Positions 1-8,719 are shown, numbered from the stretch's first letter. The stretch is DNA of 64,000 bases from Demequina silvatica (GCF_000971215.1 NZ_BBMA01000007.1:62001-126000); one strand, 5' to 3'. The notes: generated from the sequence alone by a model not told the origin. Numbers and translations: made by a program.

Positions 1-110
1 GCCGCCGACGGCGCCTCGGGCAGGCGGTCCACCGTGCGGTAGCGGAACAGCAGCGGGCACTGCTGGAAGTCGCCTGCGCGGGAGGGCGAGAGTGCGGGCG
101 GTCGAGGCAT
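1..110 (-). CDS. RecB-family (PD-(D/E)XK) exonuclease-like protein, N-terminal fragment
   Basis: Only the first 36 codons lie in the window; the gene runs off the left edge. The visible N-terminus reads MPRPPALSPSRAGDFQQCP and continues LLFRYRTVDRLPE. The pattern L-S-P-S-R-x-x-D-F-x-x-C-P-x-x-F-R-Y-R is how actinobacterial RecB-family exonuclease-like proteins begin. In many actinobacteria such a gene sits near the trmI/proteasome region, which fits the neighbours here. The ATG lies 6 nt after a TAGGGT box on the minus strand, so the mRNA is probably leaderless. The catalytic domain is outside the window, so activity cannot be judged. Confidence 0.7.
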   Translation of the reverse strand, partial: MPRPPALSPSRAGDFQQCPLLFRYRTVDRLPEAPSA

Positions 111-116
111 GCGACC

Positions 117-122
117 ACCCTA
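117..122 (-). promoter_or_regulatory. -10 box for the RecB-like gene
   Basis: TAGGGT on the minus strand, 6 nt before the ATG at 110. The spacing implies that transcription starts at or next to the start codon. Confidence 0.5.
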
Positions 123-211
123 GAGCCAGCCTCCGACAGCCTCCCCGTGATCCCCAGGCGCGCACGGTCGCGGACGGCGCGCGTCGCGCAGGGGCCGTCG
201 GCGGCGCCCAC

Positions 212-217
212 TAGCGT
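212..217 (+). promoter_or_regulatory. -10 box for the site-2 protease gene
   Basis: TAGCGT, 7 nt before the ATG at 225. It supports that ATG over an in-frame upstream start at 147. Confidence 0.5.
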
Positions 218-224
218 GGTCCCC

Positions 225-1340
225 ATGAGCCAGCCCCCGACCCGCGCCCGCAAGCCTCGCGGCATCACGCTCGGGCGCGTCCTGGGCGCGCGCATCGTCC
301 TCATGCCGTCGACCATCGTGATGGCGCTCATCCTCGCGGTGTTCTACGCGGCGGACGAGGACGGCTTCAGCCGCCAGGGGTTCTCTATCGGTCTCGCTGT
401 CGCGCTGCTGCTGTTCGTGTCGGTGTTCCTCCACGAGCTCGCCCACACCGCCGCCGCGCGGGGCTTCAAGCGCGAGGTCGACGAGATCGTGCTGACGTTC
501 TTCGGCGGGCACACGCAGTTCCGCAGCGCGGACCCGCGCCCGCTCGAGATCGGCGTGATCGCCGCCGCGGGCCCGCTCACCAACGCCGTGATCGGCGCCC
601 TCGCGCTGGCCGCGTCCGGCGCGCTCGACGGCATGGCCGGCCGGATCGTGCTGTACGCGGGCGCGCTCAACCTCATCCTTGCGGGCTTCAACGCGCTGCC
701 CGGCTCGCCGCTCGACGGCGGGCGCGTGGTCAACGCGATCGTGTGGGCGGTCTCGGGCGACCGGTGGAAGGGCCACCGGTGGGCGGCACAGGGCGGGCGC
801 ATCGTCGCGATCGGCGTGATCGTGGTCGCGGTGGGGCTGCCGATCCTGCGCGGCGGCCAGGTCGACTTCGTCGCCGCGATCTGGGCGATGTTCCTCTTCT
901 CCGTCATCTGGCCCGCTGCGAGCGCCGAGCTGCGCGCGGCGACCGTGCTGGGCAGGCGCGAGAACGTCACCGCGCTGTCGCTCGCCGCCCCCGCGGTGGG
1001 CATCCCCTACGACGCCACGGTCGCGCAGGCGCGCGAGATCGCCGCCCGCGCGCAGGCCCGCGAGGTGGTGGTGCTCGCCGCGGACGGCCAGGCGGCCGGC
1101 CACTTCCCGGTCGCGCTCACCGAGGCCGTGCCCGAGGAGGCGCGCGCCCAGACGCGGCTCATGTCCGTCACCATGCCGCTGGTGCGCGGCGCCCAGATCC
1201 CCGCGACGGCCACGGGGGAGCGCCTGGTCGAGGCGGTGGTGCCGTGGTTCGGCCGCACCGACGTCCTCGTGGTGGTCGACGAGCACGGCATCCCCGTCGG
1301 GATCGCGAAGCTCGACGAGATCAGGGACGCGCTGAGCTGA
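225..1340 (+). CDS. Site-2 protease family intramembrane zinc metalloprotease (M50)
   Basis: A 371-residue polytopic membrane protein. The zinc motif HELAH lies at residues 70-74 inside a hydrophobic helix. The second active-site segment NALPGSPLDGG (about 156-166) supplies the metal-binding Asp164. The C-terminal ~110 residues look like a degenerate CBS-pair domain (ends VLVVVDEHGIPVGIAKLDEI), as in the Rip3/SpoIVFB-like branch. Such enzymes cut membrane-spanning substrates, for example anti-sigma factors; the substrate here is unknown. The start was chosen from the -10 box spacing. It diverges from the RecB-like gene and precedes trmI with its own promoter. Confidence 0.85.
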   Translation: MSQPPTRARKPRGITLGRVLGARIVLMPSTIVMALILAVFYAADEDGFSRQGFSIGLAVALLLFVSVFLHELAHTAAARGFKREVDEIVLTFFGGHTQFRSADPRPLEIGVIAAAGPLTNAVIGALALAASGALDGMAGRIVLYAGALNLILAGFNALPGSPLDGGRVVNAIVWAVSGDRWKGHRWAAQGGRIVAIGVIVVAVGLPILRGGQVDFVAAIWAMFLFSVIWPAASAELRAATVLGRRENVTALSLAAPAVGIPYDATVAQAREIAARAQAREVVVLAADGQAAGHFPVALTEAVPEEARAQTRLMSVTMPLVRGAQIPATATGERLVEAVVPWFGRTDVLVVVDEHGIPVGIAKLDEIRDALS

Positions 1341-1343
1341 CGC

Positions 1344-1354
1344 GGGACGATGCG
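1344..1354 (+). repeat. Dispersed motif GGGACGATGCG, copy 1
   Basis: Exact 11-bp copy, 3 nt after the site-2 protease stop and immediately before a weak hairpin (1358-1379). Confidence 0.6.
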
Positions 1355-1357
1355 CGG

Positions 1358-1379
1358 CGGACCGGGCACGACGGGTCCG
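1358..1379 (+). terminator. Weak hairpin after the site-2 protease gene
   Basis: Arms CGGACC (1358-1363) and GGTCCG (1374-1379), no T-tract. A short stem, so only a possible terminator. Confidence 0.3.
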
Positions 1380-1411
1380 GCCGGGCCGTCGGTGGCCCCC
1401 GACCCGCGCCC

Positions 1412-1417
1412 TAGACT
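1412..1417 (+). promoter_or_regulatory. -10 box for trmI and probably the Pup operon
   Basis: TAGACT, 6 nt before the trmI ATG (1424); leaderless arrangement. The next two genes are coupled by overlap or a 1-nt gap, so this promoter probably drives trmI, the ATPase gene and dop. Confidence 0.6.
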
Positions 1418-1423
1418 GGCCGC

Positions 1424-2431
1424 ATGACCCAGACCTCCGAGCCCGTCGGCGCGTCCGAGCGCAGGGGCCCGCTCCGCGCCGGCGACCGCGTCCAGCTGAC
1501 CGACGCCAAGGGCCGCCACCACACGATCATCCTCACGCCGGGCAAGCAGTTCCACACGCACCGCGGCCTGTTCCACCACGACGACGTCATCGGGCAGCCC
1601 GAGGGCACCGTCGTGACCAACACCGCGGGCTTCGACTACCTGGTGCTGCGCCCGCTGCTGAGCGACTTCGTGCTGTCCATGCCGCGCGGAGCCGCCGTGG
1701 TCTATCCCAAGGACGCCGGGCAGATCGTCCAGATGGCGGACATCTACCCGGGCGCCCGCGTGGTCGAGGCGGGAGTCGGCTCCGGCGCTCTCACGATGTC
1801 GCTGCTGCGCGCGGTCGGAGACGCCGGGCGGCTGGTGAGCATCGAGCGTCGCGAGGACTTCGCGGACATCGCGCGCGCCAACGTCGAGTCCCACTTCGGC
1901 GGCCCGCACCCGGCGTGGCGCCTCGAGATCGGCGATTTCGCGGACCGCGTGGGCGACGCGTTCGAGGCCGGCACCGTCGACCGCATCATCCTCGACATGC
2001 TCGCCCCGTGGGAGAACATCGACGCGGCGGCCGATGCGCTCGCCCCGGGCGGCGTGTTCCTCGCCTACGTCGCGACCACCACGCAGCTGTCCCGCCTCGC
2101 GGAGGACCTGCGCGAGCACGGCGGATACACGGAGCCCCGCGCGTGGGAGTCGATGGTGCGCACGTGGCACCTCGAGGGCCTCGCGGTGCGCCCCGACCAC
2201 CGCATGATCGGCCACACCGGCTTCCTGCTCACCGCACGCCGCATGGCGCCCGGCGTCGAGCCGCCGCGACGCACCCGCCGTCCGGCGAAGGGCTCGTACC
2301 CGACGACCGACGGCGAGTGGAGCCCCGAGGACCTGGGCGAGCGTCCCGTGAGCGAGAAGAAGATCCGCAAGGTGCGCCGCGACGCGACAGCGGCCGCGCC
2401 CTCGGCTGACACCGCCGCAGGGGAGGAGTGA
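1424..2431 (+). CDS. trmI: tRNA (adenine-58-N1)-methyltransferase TrmI
   Basis: A 335-residue class I SAM-dependent methyltransferase. The N-terminal beta domain (about 1-90) is followed by the Rossmann fold with SAM loop VVEAGVGSGALT (about 113-124). It methylates N1 of A58 in the T-loop of tRNA. The sequence closely follows the actinobacterial TrmI pattern, including KQFHTHRGLFHHDDVIG and PRGAAVVYPKDAGQI. About 60 extra residues at the C-terminus are charged and low in complexity. Its TGA overlaps the ATG of the next gene (TGATG), and trmI directly upstream of the proteasomal ATPase is a conserved actinobacterial order. Confidence 0.93.
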   Translation: MTQTSEPVGASERRGPLRAGDRVQLTDAKGRHHTIILTPGKQFHTHRGLFHHDDVIGQPEGTVVTNTAGFDYLVLRPLLSDFVLSMPRGAAVVYPKDAGQIVQMADIYPGARVVEAGVGSGALTMSLLRAVGDAGRLVSIERREDFADIARANVESHFGGPHPAWRLEIGDFADRVGDAFEAGTVDRIILDMLAPWENIDAAADALAPGGVFLAYVATTTQLSRLAEDLREHGGYTEPRAWESMVRTWHLEGLAVRPDHRMIGHTGFLLTARRMAPGVEPPRRTRRPAKGSYPTTDGEWSPEDLGERPVSEKKIRKVRRDATAAAPSADTAAGEE

Positions 2432-3840
2432 TGGTGGCCGAGGCTCAGGACCTGATCGCGCGCCTCGAGCGCCAGAACAACGAGCTCCAGCGGCTCCTCA
2501 CGCTCGCGCGCGACCAGATCGGCGAGATGCGCGAGAAGCTCGCCGAGGCGTCGCAGCCGCCGCAGACGTTCGCGACGTTCGTCGAGTGGTCGGGACGCAA
2601 CGCGGACGTGGTCTCCAGCGGCCGCCGCCTGCGCGTCGCCGTGCTGCCCACGCTCGAGGCGGACCTGAGCCCCGGCGACGAGGTGCTGCTCAACGCCATG
2701 TCCGTGGTGGTCGACGTCGCCAGGCCGGACCGCACCGGCCAGGCCGCGATCGTCCGCGAGGTCGTCGACGAGGACCGCCTGCTGGTGGTCTCGCGCGGCG
2801 AGGACGAGCGCGTGGTGACCCTCGTCGGTGGCGACGCCGCACGCCGCGTCCACGAGGGCGACACCGTGATCATCGACCCGCGCACCGGCTTCGCCACGGA
2901 GAAGGTCGAGCGCACCGGCGTCGAGGCGCTGCTCCTCGAGGAGGTGCCCGACATCGACTACTCGTCGATCGGCGGCCTCACCCCGCAGATCGAGCGCATC
3001 CGCGACGCGATCGAACTGCCCCTGGTCCACCCCGAGCTCTACCGTGAACACGCGCTGCGTCCCCCGCGCGGCCTGCTGCTCTACGGTCCGCCCGGCTGCG
3101 GCAAGACCCTCATCGCGAAGGCCGTCGCGCACTCGCTCGCGGAGGCGGTGGGCGCGGACCGCTCCTACTTCCTCTCCGTCAAAGGCCCCGAGCTGCTCAA
3201 CAAGTACGTGGGCGAGACCGAGCGCTACATCCGCACCATCTTCGAGCGCGCCCGCGCCAAGGCGCACTCCGGCGCCCCCGTGGTGGTGTTCTTCGACGAG
3301 ATGGACGCGCTGTTCCGCGCCCGCGGCTCCGGCGTGAGCTCCGACATGGAGACCACGATCGTCCCGCAGCTGCTTACGGAGCTCGACGGCGTCGAGGCGC
3401 TGGGCAACGTCATCGTGATCGGTGCGTCGAACCGCGAGGACATGATCGACCCCGCGATCCTGCGCCCCGGCCGCCTCGACGTGAAGATCGAGATCTCGCG
3501 CCCCAGCCCCGAGGCCACGGCGGACATCTTCGGCAAGTACCTCACGGCGGACCTGCCGCTCGCGCAGGCGGAGCTCGACGCGCACGGCGGCGACCGCGCC
3601 GCCACCGCGCGGGCGCTCATCGACGCGGGCGTGGGCCGCATCTTCGCCCACGCGGACGCGTCGCGCCACGTGTCGGGCGCCGTGGTCCGCAACGTGGTCG
3701 ACCGCGCCAAGACCTCCGCCATCAAGGGCGTGGTCGCCGGGCACGCGAAGGGCCTCACGCGCGCCCACCTCGAGCACGCAGCCGACCAGGAGCTCGCCGA
3801 GGCGCGCGCCGTCGCCGCGGGCACGCTCGCGGGGGAGTGA
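2431..3840 (+). CDS. arc: Pup-dependent AAA+ ATPase (Mpa/ARC), C-terminally short
   Basis: A hexameric AAA+ unfoldase that recognises Pup-tagged proteins. An N-terminal coiled coil (about residues 4-45, rich in L/E/R heptads) is the Pup-docking segment; an OB-fold region follows to about 165. The AAA module shows Walker A YGPPGCGKT, the pore-loop segment LLNKYVGE, Walker B VVVFFDEMD and the GASNREDMIDPAILRPGRLD block. At 469 residues it is much shorter than mycobacterial Mpa (609). It ends LAEARAVAAGTLAGE, without the late beta-strand segment and without the terminal GQYL that docks Mpa onto the 20S proteasome. GTG 2434 is an alternative start. A GGGGAGGAG ribosome site lies just upstream. 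Confidence 0.92.
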   Translation: MVAEAQDLIARLERQNNELQRLLTLARDQIGEMREKLAEASQPPQTFATFVEWSGRNADVVSSGRRLRVAVLPTLEADLSPGDEVLLNAMSVVVDVARPDRTGQAAIVREVVDEDRLLVVSRGEDERVVTLVGGDAARRVHEGDTVIIDPRTGFATEKVERTGVEALLLEEVPDIDYSSIGGLTPQIERIRDAIELPLVHPELYREHALRPPRGLLLYGPPGCGKTLIAKAVAHSLAEAVGADRSYFLSVKGPELLNKYVGETERYIRTIFERARAKAHSGAPVVVFFDEMDALFRARGSGVSSDMETTIVPQLLTELDGVEALGNVIVIGASNREDMIDPAILRPGRLDVKIEISRPSPEATADIFGKYLTADLPLAQAELDAHGGDRAATARALIDAGVGRIFAHADASRHVSGAVVRNVVDRAKTSAIKGVVAGHAKGLTRAHLEHAADQELAEARAVAAGTLAGE

Positions 3841-3841
3841 C

Positions 3842-5356
3842 GTGCGGGTCGTCGGCATCGAGACCGAGTACGGCATCGTCGATCCCGCCGAGCCGCGCGC
3901 CAACCCCATCCTGCTGTCCTCGCGCCTGGTGACGGCGTGCCGGGCGTGGGCGGGGGAGCGCACCAGCCGGTGGGACTACGGCGGCGAGGACCCGCTGCAG
4001 GACCAGCGCGGCTTCCGCCGCTCGCGCCTGGGCGCCTCCGCGGACCTCCTGACGGATTCCGCCGAGTACGATGCGGCGGCCGGGCGGGTGACCCTGCGTC
4101 GCCGCCGCGGGTCGTGGGAGGACCCTGCCCACCTCAACGCGGTGCTCGCCAACGGCGCCCGCTTCTACGTGGACCACGCCCACCCCGAGTACAGCGGTCC
4201 CGAGGTCACGGGCGCCCGCGACGCGGTGATCTGGGACCGGGCGGGCGACGCGATCGCGCTCGCCGCAGCCACGCGGTACGCGGAGGACGAGGACGGCGAG
4301 GTCCACCTCTACAAGAACAACGTCGACGGCAAGGGCGCCTCGTACGGCACCCACGAGAACTTCCTGGTCGCCCGCGCGGTGGCGTTCGACGACCTCGCGC
4401 GCCGCCTCACGCCCCATCTGGTGACCCGGCAGGTCTTCACGGGCGCCGGGCGCGTGGGGCTCGGCCAGTTCGGCGAGGAGCCGGGCTTCCAGCTGTCGCA
4501 GCGCGCGGACTACATGGAGGCCGAGGTGGGCCTCGAGACCACCCTGCGCCGGCCCATCGTCAACACCCGCGACGAGCCGCACGCCACCCGCGACAAGTAC
4601 CGCCGCCTGCACGTCATCATCGGCGACGCCAACCTCTTCGACGTCGCGACCTACCTCAAGATCGGGACCACCTCGCTGGTGCTCGCCGCCATCGAGGCGC
4701 AGGACGAGCGCCTCGACGAGCTCGAGCTCGCGCATCCCGTGGAGGCCGTGCAGGAGGTATCGCGCGATGTCTCGCTCCGCCGCCGCATCGTCCTGGCCTC
4801 CGGCGAGGCCGCCACGGCCCTCGAGCTCCAGCGCGCCCTCCTCGAGATCTGCCGCACCTACGCCGCCGACGCCGGCGACGCCGCCGTGCTCGCCCGCTGG
4901 GAGGGCGTGCTCGAGCGGCTCGGCGCGGACCTCTTCAGCGCCGCGCGCGAGGTCGAGTGGGTCGCCAAGCTCCAGCTGCTGGGCAGGTTGCGGTCGCGGC
5001 ACGTCTCGGAGGATCACCCCGACGGCCTGCCGTGGGACGATGCGCGGCTCGCCGCTGCCGACCTCCAATGGAGCCGTCTGGGGGACGGGTGGGCGACGCG
5101 GCTCGCGCAGGCGGGCCAGGTGGAGCGGCTCGCGACCGAGGACGAGGTCGCGGCGGCCGCCATCACGGCGCCCCAGGACACCCGTGCGCGCCTGCGGGGA
5201 GGCATCGTCTCCGCGCGGCCCGACCTGGTCGACGCGGCCGGCTGGTCCACCGTGGTGCTCGACCGCGAGACCGACCACGGGCACCTCGAGGTGGTGCATC
5301 TCGACGAGCCCGGCGCGGCGCGTCACCCCCTCCTCGACGCCCTGATCGACGGATAG
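3842..5356 (+). CDS. dop: Pup deamidase/depupylase Dop
   Basis: A 504-residue member of the carboxylate-amine/glutamine-synthetase-like fold. It converts the C-terminal Gln of Pup to Glu and removes Pup from substrates. The N-terminal VVGIETEYGI is the Mg-ATP binding strand. The segment YVDHAHPEYS contains the nucleophilic Asp (residue 111 here, Asp95 in mycobacteria). An insertion at about 45-95, after WDYGGEDPL, corresponds to the Dop-specific loop absent from PafA. GTG start 1 nt after the ATPase stop. Its TAG stop is also the first half of the pup -10 box. Pup in this window ends in Gln, so Dop is needed to activate it. Confidence 0.95.
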   Translation: MRVVGIETEYGIVDPAEPRANPILLSSRLVTACRAWAGERTSRWDYGGEDPLQDQRGFRRSRLGASADLLTDSAEYDAAAGRVTLRRRRGSWEDPAHLNAVLANGARFYVDHAHPEYSGPEVTGARDAVIWDRAGDAIALAAATRYAEDEDGEVHLYKNNVDGKGASYGTHENFLVARAVAFDDLARRLTPHLVTRQVFTGAGRVGLGQFGEEPGFQLSQRADYMEAEVGLETTLRRPIVNTRDEPHATRDKYRRLHVIIGDANLFDVATYLKIGTTSLVLAAIEAQDERLDELELAHPVEAVQEVSRDVSLRRRIVLASGEAATALELQRALLEICRTYAADAGDAAVLARWEGVLERLGADLFSAAREVEWVAKLQLLGRLRSRHVSEDHPDGLPWDDARLAAADLQWSRLGDGWATRLAQAGQVERLATEDEVAAAAITAPQDTRARLRGGIVSARPDLVDAAGWSTVVLDRETDHGHLEVVHLDEPGAARHPLLDALIDG

Positions 5357-5359
5357 ACT
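5354..5359 (+). promoter_or_regulatory. -10 box for pup, overlapping the dop stop codon
   Basis: TAGACT, 7 nt before the pup ATG (5367). The first three bases are the dop stop codon TAG. This gives pup (and pafA) a promoter independent of dop. Confidence 0.6.
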
Positions 5360-5366
5360 CGCGAGC

Positions 5367-5555
5367 ATGGCCCAGCTCAACGCGCAAGGACAGCCCTACG
5401 AGGACGACGCCCCGGAGCCGGAGGCGCCCGCGCCCGCCGCGGCGGCGACCGCCTCGAGCGACGCGCTCGACGACCTTCTCGCGGAGATCGACGGCTCGCT
5501 CCAGGTCAACGCCGAGCAGTTCGTGCGGTCCTTCGTCCAGAAGGGCGGCCAGTAG
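5367..5555 (+). CDS. pup: Prokaryotic ubiquitin-like protein Pup
   Basis: A 62-residue, largely disordered protein. The N-terminal half is Ala/Pro/Glu-rich and the C-terminal half carries the conserved helix DALDDLLAEIDGSLQVNAEQF followed by VRSFVQKGGQ. The terminal Gly-Gly-Gln is the immature form: Dop deamidates Gln to Glu, then PafA joins it to substrate lysines. It lies 10 nt after dop and only 20 nt before pafA, a space that holds prcB and prcA in proteasome-bearing actinobacteria. Confidence 0.97.
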   Translation: MAQLNAQGQPYEDDAPEPEAPAPAAAATASSDALDDLLAEIDGSLQVNAEQFVRSFVQKGGQ

Positions 5556-5575
5556 CCTCCCGCGGGCCACGCACC

Positions 5576-6985
5576 ATGCTCTCCACCGACATCCCGCCGC
5601 CGCTCGACGTCGACCCCGCCCGCCGCATCTTCGGGCTCGAGACCGAGTTCGGCCTGCACCTCGACACCGGCGCCGCGCGTCCCGTCACGCCCGAGGAGGT
5701 CGCCGGCCACCTGTTCCACTCCGTGGTGCAGTGGGGCCGATCCTCCAACGTGTTCCTGCCCAACGCGTCCCGCCTGTACATCGACGTGGGCGCGCACCCC
5801 GAGTACGCGACCGCCGAGTGCGACACCCTCACGGACCTCATCGCGCTCGACAAGGCCGGCGAGCGGATCGTCCACGACCTCGTGGCCGGGGGAGAGCAGC
5901 GCCTGCGCGACGCCGGCGTGGACGGCACCATCCACCTCTACAAGAACAACACCGACTCCGCGGGCAACAGCTACGGCTGCCACGAGAACTACCTGGTGCG
6001 CCGCCGTGCGGACTTCAAGGCGTTCGCATCCGCGCTGCTGCCGTTCCTGGTGACCAGGCAGATCGTCACGGGCGCGGGCACCATCACACGCACCCCGTCG
6101 GGCGCCCACTACAGCTTCTCGCCGCGCGCGGACCACATGTGGGAGGGGCTGAGCTCCGCCACCACCCGGTCGCGGCCCATGATCAACACGCGCGACGAGC
6201 CCCACGCGAACGCGGAGCTCTACCGCCGCATGCACGTGATCGTGGGCGACTCGACCATGGCGGAGCCCACCACGCTGCTCAAGATGGGCGCCACCGACCT
6301 GGTGCTGCGCCTCATGGAGGCGCGCGTGGTGCTGCCCGAGCTCACGCTCGCGCGGGAGATGCAGGCCATCCGCGACGTCGCGCACGACCTCACGGGCGCC
6401 GCGACCGTCGAGCTCACCGACGGCCGCAGGCTCACCGCGGTCGAGGTGCAGCAGACGTACATCGACCTGGTGCGCTCGCACCTGGGCGGCGTGATCGCCC
6501 CCACGGCGGAGGTCGACCGGATCCTCGACCTGTGGCAGCGCGGCGTCGACGCGGTGCGCACGCAGGACTTCTCCGGCGTCGAGACGGAGCTCGACTGGGC
6601 GATCAAGCACCGCCTGGTGATGCGCTACCGCGAGCGGCTGGGCTGCGACCTCGACGACGCGCGGCTGGCGCGGCTCGAGCTCGCGTTCCACGACGTCTCT
6701 CCCGAGCGCGGCGTGTTCGCCAAGCTGCAGGAGCAGGGGCTGGCCCGGCGCATCGTCTCCGACGCGGACATCGAGCGCGCCATGACCACCGCGCCGCAGA
6801 CCACGCGGGCCCGCCTGCGAGGCGAGTTCGTCACCAAGGCGCTCGCCTCGGGGCGTGACTTCACGGTGGACTGGGTGCACCTGAAGATCGCAGGCTCCTC
6901 CGGCACGACGGTCCTGCTCAAGGACCCGTTCCGCACCGAGGACGCGCGTGTCGACGCGCTCATCGAGGCCCTCGACCCGGCCTGA
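5576..6985 (+). CDS. pafA: Pup--protein ligase PafA
   Basis: A 469-residue Dop paralogue that forms the isopeptide bond between Pup-Glu and substrate lysines using ATP. It shows IFGLETEFGL (ATP site strand), QWGRSSNVFLPN, and LYIDVGAHPEYATAE with Asp70 as the catalytic Asp. It lacks the Dop loop. The N-terminal extension of about 17 residues (MLSTDIPPPLDVDPARR) is longer than in mycobacteria (452 aa). No good ribosome site precedes the ATG, so translation may depend on the short upstream pup mRNA. It completes the tagging system; no 20S core subunit genes are nearby. Confidence 0.95.
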   Translation: MLSTDIPPPLDVDPARRIFGLETEFGLHLDTGAARPVTPEEVAGHLFHSVVQWGRSSNVFLPNASRLYIDVGAHPEYATAECDTLTDLIALDKAGERIVHDLVAGGEQRLRDAGVDGTIHLYKNNTDSAGNSYGCHENYLVRRRADFKAFASALLPFLVTRQIVTGAGTITRTPSGAHYSFSPRADHMWEGLSSATTRSRPMINTRDEPHANAELYRRMHVIVGDSTMAEPTTLLKMGATDLVLRLMEARVVLPELTLAREMQAIRDVAHDLTGAATVELTDGRRLTAVEVQQTYIDLVRSHLGGVIAPTAEVDRILDLWQRGVDAVRTQDFSGVETELDWAIKHRLVMRYRERLGCDLDDARLARLELAFHDVSPERGVFAKLQEQGLARRIVSDADIERAMTTAPQTTRARLRGEFVTKALASGRDFTVDWVHLKIAGSSGTTVLLKDPFRTEDARVDALIEALDPA

Positions 6986-6992
6986 CCGGCCG

Positions 6993-6998
6993 TAGACT
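6993..6998 (+). promoter_or_regulatory. -10 box for the FKBP lipoprotein gene
   Basis: TAGACT 27 nt before the ATG at 7026. The mRNA would carry a short leader with the ribosome site GAAAGGAA (about 7010-7017). Confidence 0.5.
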
Positions 6999-7025
6999 CT
7001 TACGGTCCCGAAAGGAATCCCTCAC

Positions 7026-7949
7026 ATGCGTCGTCTCGTCGTGCTCGCGCTCGCCCTGGTGCCCCTGGCACTCGGGGCGTGCACAGCCGCGCCGTCCGAG
7101 ACCGACCCGAGCGTGTCCCCGTCCGGCGACATCTCCGACATCGTGATCGGCGGCTCCGACACGCTCGCACCGTCGCTCGAGTTCACGCCCGGCCTGGACT
7201 ACGCGGAGGAGCAGTCGACCGTGGTGTGGGACGGCGACGGCGAGTACCTTCAGGACGGCGAGCCGCTGCTGCTCGACATCTACGGCGCCTCGCTCGACGA
7301 CGGCACCACGCTGATCAACACCTACGACGGGCTGCCGCGGTCCTTCCTGCTCGCCCCCGAGGTGGTGGGCGAGGAGCTGTACGACCGCCTGCTCGACGTG
7401 CGGGTGGGCGCGCGCCTGCTGGTGGTGGCGCCGCCTGGCTTCGAGTCCGAGGCCGAGGCGCCCATCGCGATGGTGATCGACGTCCTGCCCGACCACGCCG
7501 TGGGCACCGAGGTCGAGGCGAGCCCCGACCTGCCCGAGGTGACCCGCCACAAGACCACGGGCGAGCCGTCCGTGACCATCCCGAAGCAGTCGCCCCCCAC
7601 CGACCTCCAGGTCGCGACCCTCATCCAGGGCTCCGGCCCGCAGGTGAAGGAGGGGTCCTTCCTCACCGTCAACTACACCGCCTGGTACTGGTCGGACGGC
7701 AAGGGCGCGGACGGCAAGTGGCGCAAGGGCGACGTGCTCGACTCGTCGTGGCCCGTCGAGGCGGCCCCCTTCGAGCTGCAGATCGGGTCCGGCCAGGTGA
7801 TCAGGGGCCTCGACGAGGGCCTGCTCGACCAGACGGCCGGATCGCAGGTCGAGCTCGTGGTGCCCGCGAGCTACGGCTACGCCGACAAGGGCACGCTCGT
7901 GTTCGTCGTCGACATCCTCGACGTGTTCAACCCGGAAGGAGACGCCTGA
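7026..7949 (+). CDS. FKBP-type peptidyl-prolyl isomerase, lipoprotein
   Basis: A 307-residue protein with a signal peptide ending in lipobox LALGAC; Cys19 would be lipidated, so it acts outside the membrane. The C-terminal ~110 residues form an FKBP domain: [35 protein letters not shown], and [15 protein letters not shown] are the strand and active-site segments. The central ~150 residues have no family I can name with confidence, but resemble a second, degenerate FKBP repeat ([14 protein letters not shown]...). It is a likely folding factor for exported proteins. Its TGA overlaps the hisF ATG. Confidence 0.88.
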   Translation: MRRLVVLALALVPLALGACTAAPSETDPSVSPSGDISDIVIGGSDTLAPSLEFTPGLDYAEEQSTVVWDGDGEYLQDGEPLLLDIYGASLDDGTTLINTYDGLPRSFLLAPEVVGEELYDRLLDVRVGARLLVVAPPGFESEAEAPIAMVIDVLPDHAVGTEVEASPDLPEVTRHKTTGEPSVTIPKQSPPTDLQVATLIQGSGPQVKEGSFLTVNYTAWYWSDGKGADGKWRKGDVLDSSWPVEAAPFELQIGSGQVIRGLDEGLLDQTAGSQVELVVPASYGYADKGTLVFVVDILDVFNPEGDA

Positions 7950-8719
7950 TGGGTGTCGCCGTGCGTGTGATCCCCTGCCTCGACGTCGACGCGGGCCGCG
8001 TGGTCAAGGGCGTCAACTTCGAGAACCTCCGCGACGCGGGCGACCCCGTCGAGCTCGCCGCCGCATACGGCGCCGCGGGCGCGGACGAGGTCACGTTCCT
8101 CGACGTCACCGCGTCCTCCGGCAACCGCGAGACCACCTACGACGTGGTGCGCCGCACCGCGGAGCAGGTGTTCGTGCCCCTCACCGTGGGCGGAGGCGTG
8201 CGTGCGCCCGAGGACGTGGACCGGCTGCTGCGCGCGGGCGCGGACAAGGTGGGCGTCAACACGGCCGCGATCGCGCGCCCCGAGCTCATCTCCGAGATCG
8301 CCCGCCGCTTCGGCAACCAGGTGCTGGTCCTGTCCGTCGACGCGCGCCGCGTGCGCGACGGCGTGGAGACGCCCTCGGGCTTCGAGGTGACCACGCACGG
8401 CGGCCGCCAGGGCACCGGCATCGACGCCGTCGAGTGGGCGCGCCGCGGCGCGGAGCTCGGCGCGGGCGAGATCCTGCTCAACTCGATGGACGCCGACGGC
8501 ACCACCGACGGCTTCGACCTCGAGATGCTTGCGCGCGTGCGCGACGTGGTGGACGTGCCGCTGATCGCCTCCGGAGGCGCCGGCACCGTCGACCACTTCG
8601 TCGCCGCCGCGCAGGCCGGCGCGGACGCGGTGCTCGCCGCGTCCGTCTTCCACTTCGGCACGCTCACGATTCAGGAGGTCAAGGACGCGATGCGGGCGGC
8701 GGGGGTCGAGGTTCGATGA
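7949..8719 (+). CDS. hisF: Imidazole glycerol phosphate synthase, cyclase subunit HisF
   Basis: A 256-residue (beta-alpha)8 barrel that uses ammonia from HisH to convert PRFAR to IGP and AICAR. The catalytic aspartates are visible: Asp12 in [14 protein letters not shown] and Asp131 in VLSVDARRV. Phosphate-binding loops VGGGVR and ASGGAG are present. ATG chosen with ribosome site GGAAGGAG at 7933-7940; it overlaps the FKBP stop. hisH is not in the window. Its stop overlaps the ABC exporter start (ATGA), so the exporter is co-transcribed with it. Confidence 0.96.
   Translation: MGVAVRVIPCLDVDAGRVVKGVNFENLRDAGDPVELAAAYGAAGADEVTFLDVTASSGNRETTYDVVRRTAEQVFVPLTVGGGVRAPEDVDRLLRAGADKVGVNTAAIARPELISEIARRFGNQVLVLSVDARRVRDGVETPSGFEVTTHGGRQGTGIDAVEWARRGAELGAGEILLNSMDADGTTDGFDLEMLARVRDVVDVPLIASGGAGTVDHFVAAAQAGADAVLAASVFHFGTLTIQEVKDAMRAAGVEVR

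Noticed and set aside
5556-5575. A remnant of prcB or prcA between pup and pafA
   Set aside because: The gap is 20 nt and holds no recognisable remnant.
3937-6858. A 973-codon open frame across dop, pup and pafA
   Set aside because: Arg/Pro/Gly-rich out-of-phase reading of three well-identified genes; long shadow frames are expected at this GC content.
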